A stretch of 64,000 bases of DNA from Acanthococcus lagerstroemiae (lineage: Eukaryota; Arthropoda; Insecta; Hemiptera; Eriococcidae), in contig CM063114.1 of NCBI GenBank assembly GCA_031841125.1, forward strand, positions 36,353,574 through 36,417,573. Direction: 5' to 3'. The position numbers were made by a program, and so were the translations under genes. Under the pieces are notes generated by a model. The model was not told where the DNA came from, did no database searches, and saw only the letters and a program-made list of their open reading frames with translations. This document shows positions 54,126 through 64,000 of the stretch, piece by piece. The stretch's first letter is position 1. Every line of letters begins with the position of its first letter.

Positions 54126-55147
54126 ACGTTTGATTCTGGGTTGAAATACGTTTTGTTCATTTTTATTATCGTGCCAGCTACCAAATTTTTCCTTAATATT
54201 ATCAAACGTTAAGTATTACATTGAGTTCAAATTTTACGAACAATTTATAAACTAATTATTATTTTAAGGTGTAAAGTTCTAATGTAAATTTTCATCCCCT
54301 CTGGGGCCAAACCATTTACGGCTAGTTGAAAGGAAGCGATAAACGATGATCCAGTGATGGTCGTATCTCAGTGAATTGATATATTTAGTTTTTGTCGGTT
54401 CAGTAATTTTTTAAGAGAGAAAATAGTACATTTTATAGCTTTTTTAATCGTTAGCATCGTTTACAGAATAACACGAATTCGTACTTATGTGCATCATCAA
54501 AATACGCATCCGTTTTAATTTTCTCGATGCTTCCTTTTCATTAACCTGTAACTACATTTTTCCAGTTATTTCAAGTGCATTATTTATTTTTATCTGTAAT
54601 CACCTAACTGTTTTTTTTTCTCTACTTTATATCTTCTTTAGCGATTTGCCATAATATCCCGTGCTTTTGAAGGCTGTTGTTATTTGTTATTAAAATGCCT
54701 TTTGGTATATTGTTTTCTAATTATTGTATTTTTAAATAGTTATTTCGCTTTTTATATTAAATCTAATGTTAAGTGTTTCTTTACGTTAATATTAAGATAC
54801 GATAATTTGTTTACTTTGTAAAAAGAAATATACCTACCTACTGAGTTTCATTTTCAGTACCCATTTCACGTTGAAATATTATTTTATTCTGCATTTGAAC
54901 TTTTGAACGTTTCAAAACCTCTGGCTAAGAACAAAGTGTGACTTTCATATTTTATTGAAGACACAGAATATTTAAAATAAAACTCACTAGCAAAATTCAG
55001 TCGTTCAAAGATTATAGTCTCCAAACACTTAGACCATGCTACGGGTTGATAGTATAGATTTCAAGTTTGAAATAAGCCACGTTTTTAGCTGATGTACAGA
55101 TGAGAACTTTAAAACAGACATCTACTATAATCAACTGGATTATTTAC

Positions 55148-56100
55148 TAGGGTTGCCAGATTAGAAAAAGTAAAATCCGGGACATTTTTTTTTGGACGTC
55201 TTCTCCAAAGATTGCTTTTTCCCCCTCAATATCAAAAATATTGTGCTCTCCGAGCTCAATCTTGTCAACATTTTATTTTATGACTTCTTTATCTGATTAA
55301 TGATTTAAAAAAAAACAACAACTAAAGAATCAAAGCATGAAGCCTCTTGATGTGCTAGAACAACATAAATTTTGTGCATCTTTTTCCTCCTTTTTTGTTT
55401 GTTTTTTATGGTCTAATGAATTATACTCGTACCAGTAGAACAGCATAGAGATAAAACTAGTATATACAACATTCATTGAAACTGAACCTCTTTATTTAAA
55501 AGTACGAGTAATTCTGTTTGAAATTTCTTATAGGTAAATAAAAGTAACTTCTGTTCCTGACTTATAACTAAGCCCCCCCCCCTTTTTTTTTGTACTTGTC
55601 ACTGCTTTTGACTTGTAATAACGCGTACTTATAAAAATCTAAACATGACATATTGTAGTTAATGCAAATTTGTAACAATGCGTCCACACTTTCTACCCAT
55701 AACTTTTACTACGTTCTTCGGTCCATTGGATATTCATAAGACTATAAATACTCGCTCCACATTAGCATTATGAATGATAGTATATAGCAGATAAATATTG
55801 ACCAAATATCAGCTACTCAAAGATGTCATATGATTCCTATTTGCTTTGAAAAACTATGACCATTTCTGAGAACAAGATAATTTTCTCCACTCATCGTTTT
55901 TTCAGTTTTAAATAGTGCACAAAATGCTTTCGATTAATTTTTAAAGCATGAAGTGTAGATTTGTTTTGTTAAATTACTCAATTTCTTAGTGTTTCTGAAA
56001 ATCGGGACTTTTGACGTCCTGACTGAGCATTTCCGGGACAGAGGGACGCAAGGTCAAAAATCGGGACATTCCCGCAAAACCAGGATGTCTGGCAACCCTA
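55148..56100. mobile_element. DNA transposon with TAGGGTTGCCAGA ends and 9-bp duplication
   Basis: A 953-bp element between drk and RpSA. Ends are TAGGGTTGCCAGA and TCTGGCAACCCTA, perfect complements; inward both sides carry a CGGGACAT motif. Flanked by identical ATTATTTAC at 55139-55147 and 56101-56109. No transposase ORF is visible, so it is non-autonomous; the superfamily is unclear (hAT uses 8 bp, Mutator about 9). Confidence 0.8.
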
Positions 56101-57960
56101 ATTATTTACTGATGTCAACCCATGAAAAATCAATGCAACCTAATTTCAGAATAACTGCGCGTAATCTAGCTAACATTTCCCATTTCTAAAAATACAGAAA
56201 CAGCGATTGATAAAGCACAACGAAGATATTGGCCGAAAAGAGTCGCATGCAAGAGAATTCTTTTTTCTTCTACTAATTTTAGCGAGAACATGGGCCGATC
56301 TGAGCAAAAAATAGATACCAAAAGTCATTTTCACCAATAAATATATACTTCTTTCAACATTTTCAATCTTATCAAGGGTAAACTCGACCGTGGGGGACAT
56401 AGCCCTTTGTGGTCTTCCTTTTGGACCCGCCACTATAGACACCGAATAATCAAATTTGATGGTATGCTACTGTAGGAATGTACGCCTCCCTTCCATAATT
56501 TAATCCTAAAGTAATCTCAAGTATGTTTAACGTTATATTGCTGCTTGTTACGCCTACATGGAAGAATATAGTTACACTCACGCATCATATTGCAGTAATT
56601 CATATGTTTCCCAAAGAACTTGTAGAGAAAATCGTTGCTTCCCTCTGTCCTCTTAATATGTATATCGATCAATCATTGTCGATTGTCAACATCAGAATTC
56701 ATAGCGCGTGTGTGCACTTTTATTTTCCTCGCAACATTAATACTTATGAGCATCAGTCAATGAAGACGTATTCTCTATGGCACCTATAGATATGCGCGTG
56801 TTAAATTATCACTTTTCTTGTCGCGGAAATACCCACTCCTGAAAAATTTTCACTGCTATAACTACGAATCCAGAGGACTGTACAGATAAATGCTCACTCC
56901 AAATTTAAGATCACTAAACAATTCCTCATCATCCATCATTTTAATATACACTTCTATGTTATATTTTGATCTACGAGTACATATTCTAATTTCAGATAAT
57001 TGATTAGATGTAGCAAATTTTGGGGATCTTCGATATGATACCCGTATTTTTAAATTTTAACAGCTGTCTGTTATTGATTTGATACTATTAGCACGTATTA
57101 TTTTTTCAATATGTGATATTTTTCTCATACTTCCCTTCAGAGATCTCTGATTGATGGCTAATAAGTAGACCCACCTGGTAATTCGTGGGTGAAGGACCGG
57201 AGGAAAAAACGAAATTGATCCATGAGTGGGCAATGGGTCTAAATAATTAAACAATAAGACTCATGATCTGCATACATGATTCAGATACAACTGATGATGT
57301 AGAATGGCATTCTGGTCTAGAATTATATCGCAAAATAAATGTCACTCATGATTCATATTTACGGTTATGTTGATCTTATATTTGACATACATACGTCAAC
57401 ATACACAAGTATCTAATTAATTCAAGATCGTCTGATTAGTTCTCAAGTGGAAAAGAATGAAGAAATTCATAAATGCGGAACTGGTTTTGAACAGTTTTAA
57501 GCTAATCTTGAGCCGCCTTTCTTTTTTGAACGTTTCCGATTCTCAAGGTGGCAGGTGGGTCCAAAATGATTTCTTTGCTATTGTTCAATTCAGTTCGTTA
57601 ATAAAGAACTTGGAAAGGTCATTGGATAGATGAGGGAAAGATCCAAAATCGATTCAGACCTGCCTTTTTCTTTCTGAGTAGCTAATAGCCATGTTGGCTC
57701 CAACTTAATTCATTCTCGATTTCACGAATACAATTTGCTCTCCATCGAATAACACGGATGAGAAACTGAATCCGTAAGTACTTCTACTTCATCACCAGAA
57801 CCCTTCTACTCTCATCCGTTATCCATTGAAACAACGATTTCTCCGCTCATCGCTCACGACTATAACTCTATTCAACGAAGAAAAATGTGTTAACTACGGG
57901 CACAGATGATAGAAAAACAACAAAATTAAAATAATCGTATATTATAGAAATATGAATTCC

Positions 57961-59489
57961 TTAACTCCAATTATTGGCCGCGCTTGCTCCCCAGTTTCCA
58001 GGTGAGGCGTTCCACTCCTAAAAATAAAATCAAAATGAAACTAAGAAACACCTCAAAATATAACATCTCCAATTAAAGAACTTGGGTGATATCTCGCCAA
58101 AGTAACAAACGTATTAATAACTAAGCTCACCGGAGCAGCGGACCATTCAGCCATTGGTGCAGCTGGTGTAGCCGCTGGGATTGCAGCAGCCGACGGGGCA
58201 AATATCTGGGGTGCTGCCGCCGCAGGTTGGCTAGATTCTTCAGCCCATGATGCAATAGTTGGTTCAGCGATAGTTTCGGTCCAGTCGCTACTCTGGGCAA
58301 TGCCGTAATCGCCTTGCTCTTGTTTCGGCGCAGCTTGACTTGCAGCAGCTGTTTCTTTAGCTTGTTGTTCCTCTTTTTCAGCCTATTAATAACGCATCAC
58401 CATAAGTAGCCATACTCAAGTACATCAACTTCGCCGACATCAACGGATATTTATTGATGCAGATACGTACCTCCTCCGGGTCGCGGTAGAAGAATAAGTC
58501 AACAACAACATCCCACTTGCCGTCTCGGGGAATCGTGCCTCGTAAACGTAGGACCTCTCGAGCCAAGAACCACCACATCAATCCGATCGAAGTGGGATTC
58601 TGTAACAAAAATCGAGTTTTTCAATTAAATTCTTAGGTGGAACACGAAACCAAATAAGTCTTTACATGCAAGAGTCGCACAATAGGACAATATCGTAAAC
58701 TCTTGTTTTACCTTGTTGTTGCATGGAATAGCAATATCAACATATCTCAACGGCGAATCCGTATTACAGAAAGCAATAACAGGGATATTCACATACGAAG
58801 CTTCTGTAATCGGTTGCTTGTCTTCAGTTGGATCGGTAACGACCAGTAATCTCGGTTCTCGAAAGGCAGCCTAAAATCATTTATTCAATTCAACAAACAC
58901 ACACTCACTTAATTTTTTCAATACTATACTCATCCACTGACGCACTTTTGAATTCTATAAATCAATTAATTCATTTATTTATACAACCTTGGGTAGGTGT
59001 GCTACAGCCAGCTACAACATAAATACCTGAATTTGATTTGTGAATGCACCAGGAGTGAATCGACCAGCAATAGGAGTAGCACCGGTGTGCGTTGCAAACT
59101 TCAAAACCGCTCTCTGACCGTACGGTCTGGATGAGATAACGAAAATTTCAGACGCGTGTTCGACAGCTGCAATAGCTCGGGCCGCCAACAATAGCTTCTC
59201 CCAAGTCTTCTTCAAGTTCAAAATGTTGATTCCTTTACATGAGACAGTATTCAAGTTCAGTTCAAATGCGAAATAATAAACCACACAGAAAGGAGAATAG
59301 ATGGAAGATTCGAATAGTATCACGATGGAACGTGTTATCATTAAATATGCCATTACCATCTTGGCGTCTTTTGTAGATATACTGCTCCATCTGAAAATTG
59401 GTGTTCTCGGCCCCCATGTGGGTGTTCGCAAGCAACATTTTCGTGACATCTTCCTTTTTCAGAGCAAGTAATTCAAGACCTCCCGACAT
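57961..59489 (-). CDS. RpSA: 40S ribosomal protein SA (laminin receptor / stubarista), complete, six exons
   Basis: Small-subunit ribosomal protein of the uS2 family, needed for late 40S maturation; the eukaryotic protein has also been described as a laminin-binding protein. Exons in transcript order: 59357-59489, 59027-59232, 58712-58870, 58471-58599, 58131-58382 and 57961-58017; all GT-AG. The joined frame is 311 codons plus TAA, somewhat longer than fly (about 270) and human (295). Hallmarks: [15 protein letters not shown] at the start, [68 protein letters not shown], and [18 protein letters not shown]. The C-terminal tail (residues about 215-311) is rich in Ala/Glu/Pro, carries DW/EW motifs (SDWTE, MAEWSA, EWNASP), and accounts for the extra length. 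Introns are short (88-156 bp); no clear intronic snoRNA was found. Confidence 0.97.
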
Positions 59490-59560
59490 TTTTACGTTTC
59501 AATAGAGCAACGAAAAACCTATTGCACAAAATAACGAAGAGAAGTAATACATATTACATT
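59490..59560 (-). promoter_or_regulatory. Possible RpSA 5' leader with pyrimidine-rich start
   Basis: On the minus strand, about 45-55 bases before the ATG, lies CTTCTCTTCG, which resembles the polypyrimidine TCT initiator of ribosomal protein genes. Ribosomal protein genes often have an extra non-coding first exon, so this could equally be chance sequence in an intron or leader. Confidence 0.25.
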
Positions 59561-60121
59561 TACAAGAAACTAGTTCACGGTTTGAATCCCTTTTGGAAAC
59601 AATTTGGAGTATTATTTGTGAGTAGAAAATGGAACAGTCTGAAATGGACTGATGGAATTTCAAATGAAGGAACACGTGGACGTGGCAGCCGCCAAATTGG
59701 TCGATCTTTTCAGCCTGAAATACACTTTCTAAGAATGAAAGGTCCTTCTAGCCGGGAAAGTCAGCTGAACCACATTAACAGATAAGTAAATAGAATTCTA
59801 CTTACGCGAAAATGTCGATAATAATCACAAAATACAAAATTAAAATTCCGGCTTCTCAGCAAACGACCATAACTGCAAAGACTTGAATGTTTGATTTCCG
59901 AACAAGAAAATTGCAACATGCATTGCAAATGGCTTTTACAGCGGTATATCTTGCCAGCATTATTGAAATATGAAAGTACCAATTTTATTCTCGCTATCTG
60001 GCCACACTGTAAAAAACTGCATACCTAATGAAAAAAATCCATTTGTTCTCATATTGAAAGTCCTTTTTCCTGTTACAACTTTTCCCCACATACCATGAAA
60101 GGAAAGAGGAACAGTGAACTA

Positions 60122-60192
60122 TTCAAGTCAGCGGCATGTCGCGTACAAGCTTTCAAGTTACAAGCTTAACCGCGACATGTCGCCGACTTGAA
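60122..60192. repeat. Short GC-rich hairpin
   Basis: Two 22-nt arms, TTCAAGTCAGCGGCATGTCG(CG) and its near complement, 20 of 22 paired, around a loop of about 27 nt. Unusually GC-rich for this area and only about 630 bp upstream of the RpSA start codon. Confidence 0.6.
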
Positions 60193-60212
60193 TGTAAATC
60201 CACCATGAGGAC

Positions 60213-60519
60213 ATGGTGCATTTACACCATTACACTACAGTTATCAACAAGTTGAAAACACTATGTTGGCGATTATGTGATGTTGAAAACATGTTGAGAA
60301 CAAGATTTTTGGAAACCGACTCGAGTCGGTTTGAAAGTGTTGACAACGCTGTTGGAAAAGAACACCGCGCTTTTCACCGGCAAAAATTGGTGATAAGAGT
60401 TGACAACATCTGTTTCAAAACATCTACTATGTACAAATTCATCCCGAATTTCTCGACTATGTTGCCAACACACAGGCATGTTTTCAACTTGTTGACAACT
60501 GTAGTGTAAATGCACCATG
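60213..60519. mobile_element. Foldback MITE upstream of RpSA
   Basis: Inverted termini of about 40 bp: ATGGTGCATTTACA, ACTACAGTTATCAACAAG and TTGAAAACA at the left, their complement at 60475-60519. The interior keeps further GTTGAAAACATG-type motifs. No coding capacity. Confidence 0.7.
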
Positions 60520-61449
60520 ATTTCTGGTTTTGGGTCGACTATTGTATCGACTCTGAGGTAGAATTCTTCAGAAAATAATGATCTCCACGAATTAAGGAAG
60601 TAACTCAGCTTTTGTATTAAATTCCAAATTGAATTCGACCACAAATCCCAAAATGTCGGGTCAGCGAAGTGACGGATTTTGACAACTTTGGCAGAAAATC
60701 GATTTTCGTATCGATTGTTTCAAATGTTTCTATTGTAAAAACAATTTTAAAAGAATGATATAAGATAAATCTTCGAGCTGTCACCATGACTGCAGTTATT
60801 CCTCAGATCTGAACTCAGCAGTTGATCGCATTTCGAATTTCTATCTCCTTTATAACACATGTTATACTTTTCAAAATTTTAAATTAACTAAAACACTTTA
60901 CAAAATAGTACAATAAATACATTTCGCATACGACCTAAATTTCACAAAACGAATTACAAGACACGGTCTTCAAAAATGAATCATTTTAGCTGTTTTATGT
61001 ACTGGGTACATCGTGACGGTACATTAATGAAATGATAAATCTACAAGTTATTCTGACTAATTCGAAGTAAAATAAAAACATATTAAATGAATATTGAACA
61101 TATGAAAGTGAAAAAGTAGCCATAATGGTACAGCCCAAATACAAAAAATCTAAAGAAGAAACAATACAATTTCTTGAAATGCATCATCCAACACTACAAA
61201 GAGATGGCAAATCAGGAATAATTATTCTCACATAAATAGAAGAATATACTCATACATGTCACTCAGAAATTAAAATAAACTACATAATAATGCACAATGT
61301 AATAACTTACATAAGCGTAAAGGTAACTATATTTATAATACCTCAATACGAGTAGAATACCTATGAAAAAACTACAACGTTAAAATAAAACCCTCTCATA
61401 CAAACAATCACAGGCAAAGTATTGTACATACGTCGGGAAAATAATGCTA

Positions 61450-62010
61450 TTTATCCAATATGTGCTCTAAAAGTACCTTATTATGGACAAATTTATAATA
61501 CTAAAAGTAGAGATTTATTGACATTCTAAGACTGTGCAAAACCAGGTCAACTTTATTGCTATAGGACAATAAAACTGATAATTTTATTGCTCTTGTGCAA
61601 TAAAACTGATACTTTTATCGCTCTTGTGCAATAAAACTGATATTTTTATCGCTCTTGTGTAATAACTGTTAGAGCACTTATTGGATAATAGTATATTATG
61701 CAACTTTTGGCATCCGTTACATACGATACCTTATCCAATAAGTGCTCTAACAGTTATTGCACAAGAGCGATAAAAATATCAGTTTTATTGCACGAGAGCG
61801 ATAAAAGTATCAGTTTTATTGCACAAGAGCAATAAAATTATCAGTTTTACTGTCCTACAGCAATAAAGTTGACCTGGTTTTGCACAGTCTTAGAATGTCA
61901 ATAAATCTCTATTTTTAGTATTATAAATTCGTCCATAATAGGGTACTTTTAGAGCACGTATTGGATAAAGTATCGTATGCAACCGATGCCAAAAGTTGCA
62001 TAATATACTA
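61450..62010. repeat. Compound inverted-repeat element with internal tandem units
   Basis: Two inverted units, 61450-61688 and 61731-61969, each bounded by TTATCCAATANGTGCTCTAA at both ends. A 42-bp spacer between them is repeated in inverted form at 61970-62010. Each unit has about four ~31-bp tandem units containing CAATAAAACTGAT and TTATCGCTCTTGT. Confidence 0.85.
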
Positions 62011-64000
62011 TTCTCTGTCAAGCCTTTACGCTAATTGGACGACAGAATAAGATAACCAAAAGCCAGCAGCACAAAAATGTACTCATCATATTTCGGGGGC
62101 AGTTTTACATCCAACGTCCATCGCGACCAATAGGCTATTCAGCTAAACATGTCCAGCGACTATTTTGTTTTTTAATATAAAAATTTTGATGTTCGTCAGC
62201 CGACAGAAGCAACGTAGGCTTTATTCATACAATGTACAAACAGACATATATAAGTAAAACATACGAGATAAAAAAAAACAACTGGCAAAAAAAAAACTCT
62301 TAACAAGTTTGTCCTGCAAATTCTCAGGAAATAAACCTGTGTATGCACACTATTCAGTGCACGTTCAGAACTTTTCCTCCATACACTGCAGACAATTTAA
62401 TTAAGAAAAGTGAAAACCAACTGTATTCAACCTAAGTGAATCAATCACTAAACATTATTTATACATTATAACCAAACATTAAAAGACGATCTTGAAACAA
62501 ATTGATTTGCATGAGTTTTGCGAGTCAGTTTTTTATCATCACATTTTGGGCTCATTTTTCACAAGGATTTCCAACAAGTGAAATTTTCTTTTTGCCATCA
62601 TGCTAACACATTCTCAATTTTATGAATCAGATTTCGATCTTATTGAGCTGAAAGGTAGGTGGCTGACATCTGACGACAAAACCAGCACCAATAATACAAC
62701 ATGGTATACAAAATTAAAGTTTGGAAGGATGTATGGTGATTCATGTTTGCCAAAGTAACTCTGGCAACAGTGCACCTCAGAATTTGGAACCCACCTTTTT
62801 GGACAGCGCACCAGAGACCTGAGGGTAATGTAAAATTAATCGCTTTCAGAACAAATGTACAGGCGATCATTCACTATTCCGAAATCCTTAAAAATCGCGG
62901 CTTTTTTGAAGCTAGATATTAATTAAAAACAATTTTTTGCATCATGGATAATAAATAAATTGGACTTCTGGAGAAAATCGATATTCCAAAATGAGCGATC
63001 TTCGTTCCCGAACAAGAAGAATATCAGTAATCATATTTTCTGGGCTTATTGAATATTTTTGTTTGTTAATGCTTGAGTCAGTCTTGTAACCATCCGAGTG
63101 AGCGGCTCAACACCAATAAGGCGTCCAAGACGAGGCTATATTGACGATACGGGTGAACAGCAACAGCAAAATGAAATTGTCAATGTTTACTTTTAATTGT
63201 TTTGAATTTGTTTCTAGGTTCAGTCATATTCTCTTTCTGATCTTGGATTTCGCAACAATTTTTTCCTTGTTTTGGGTTGATTTCGCTCAGTTTGAGTAGA
63301 CCAGGCTCGGGAGGCGGAATTGTATCTACACACAGTTTCGGTTTTCAATATTTTCAAAATAAAAAATTTTAGTTTTCTTTATTCTCAGAAAATTTACTTT
63401 TAATTTCCTTTAGTTTACTCAGCACGTATTCCCATGGCATACACCTCAGATTTTATGTCTAGACTTTTCCAAAATTCAAACGGGGGTAAACAAATTTCAT
63501 CATTATTTTTGGTAGGGAAGTTCTTTTTAAATTTTTATTTGGTGTATTCTTTTTCTCAGGGCATAGCCTTTCTACCTTGCGTCCTCAATGTTCAGGGTTT
63601 CTTTTAGATTGAATTCATGAATAAAAATTCTTTTACCTGGAAATATTTACAGTTGTTTGATAATTCAATTATTTCTTGGTAATACCTACGGCGAAGTCGC
63701 ACTATCCCTTCTTAGCGACTAGCATCTCGAAATTGGTAATAGAACAGAGTAAGGTCGGGTCACTCGTTCTCTCATTATACTTGATTTACAATACGCCGAC
63801 GAATTAAAATTTGCAGATTACTTATCAAACTAGAAATGCACCACGAATATTCTAACAACGAATGCCGGTAGATATTCGTGATGCATTTCTCAAATCTCAT
63901 TGCATGCTGCCATATTTTTTACCATTTGTCGGCACTCCGTTTGTACTATCTTGCTCGTAGAAATCTTCCGTTTTGTCGAATGCATTGTGCACTGCTTCTA

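Larger units (their letters stand above)
52288..57960. other. drk 3' region and drk-RpSA convergent intergenic stretch
   Basis: No coding sequence recognised. The first ~860 bp after the drk stop is very AT-rich and is probably 3' UTR; several AATAAA motifs occur (for example near 53384, 53855 and 54975), so I cannot fix the poly-A site. The stretch contains the large hairpin (53153-54125) and a transposon with a 9-bp target duplication (55148-56100). The remainder (56110-57960) shows only short ORFs. Confidence 0.6.

Noticed and set aside
59233..59356. Possible C/D-box snoRNA in RpSA intron 1
   Set aside because: ATGATAA and CTGA occur, but the C box is imperfect and no terminal stem or clear C'/D' boxes are present.
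59261..59449. 145-codon ORF reading through the first RpSA intron
   Set aside because: It is an out-of-frame/intron-retaining reading around exon 2; conserved sequence begins only after the acceptor at 59233.

Overview
This is eukaryotic, intron-containing, AT-rich nuclear DNA, almost certainly from an insect. The three genes I recognise resemble insect orthologues, and the rest is dominated by degraded transposons. Many poly-C/poly-G tracts lie inside short hAT-like elements. A hemipteran or similar repeat-rich insect is a guess from this texture only.

Genes. (1) The 5' part of a non-muscle myosin II heavy chain gene (zipper type) lies on the minus strand. Coding exon 1 is 48231-48587 and coding exon 2 is 8040-8196, separated by an intron of about 40 kb; no later exon was seen in 1-8039, so the rest of the gene lies to the left. 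(2) A complete five-exon drk/GRB2 adaptor (SH3-SH2-SH3) lies on the plus strand at 49910-52287, divergent from the myosin gene across about 1.3 kb. (3) A complete six-exon 40S ribosomal protein SA gene (stubarista/laminin-receptor type) lies on the minus strand at 57961-59489, convergent with drk. Exon phases join cleanly in all three genes.

Mobile DNA. The giant myosin intron is a graveyard of mobile elements. It contains three copies of one ~610-bp MITE with TA target duplications. One copy splits the reverse transcriptase of an RTE-like LINE; another sits inside a second small element. It also contains a decayed Mutator-like element (38770-39856) whose ends are inverted arrays of a 14-bp motif, flanked by a perfect 9-bp target duplication. 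A truncated Jockey/CR1-like LINE (about 21190-22570) is bracketed by an unusually long direct repeat. Several hAT-like MITEs with 8-9-bp target duplications, a 2.2-kb foldback element, a ~330-bp tandem repeat and a degenerate short tandem repeat complete the picture.

Right part. Between drk and RpSA lie a ~970-bp near-perfect hairpin (53153-54125), perhaps in the drk 3' region, and a 953-bp element with a 9-bp target duplication. Upstream of RpSA are a short GC-rich hairpin, a foldback MITE and a compound inverted-repeat structure at 61450-62010. No tRNA, rRNA or CRISPR was seen. I found no new multigene system; the unusual items are architectural: the Mutator ends, the long LINE-flanking duplication and the large hairpins.
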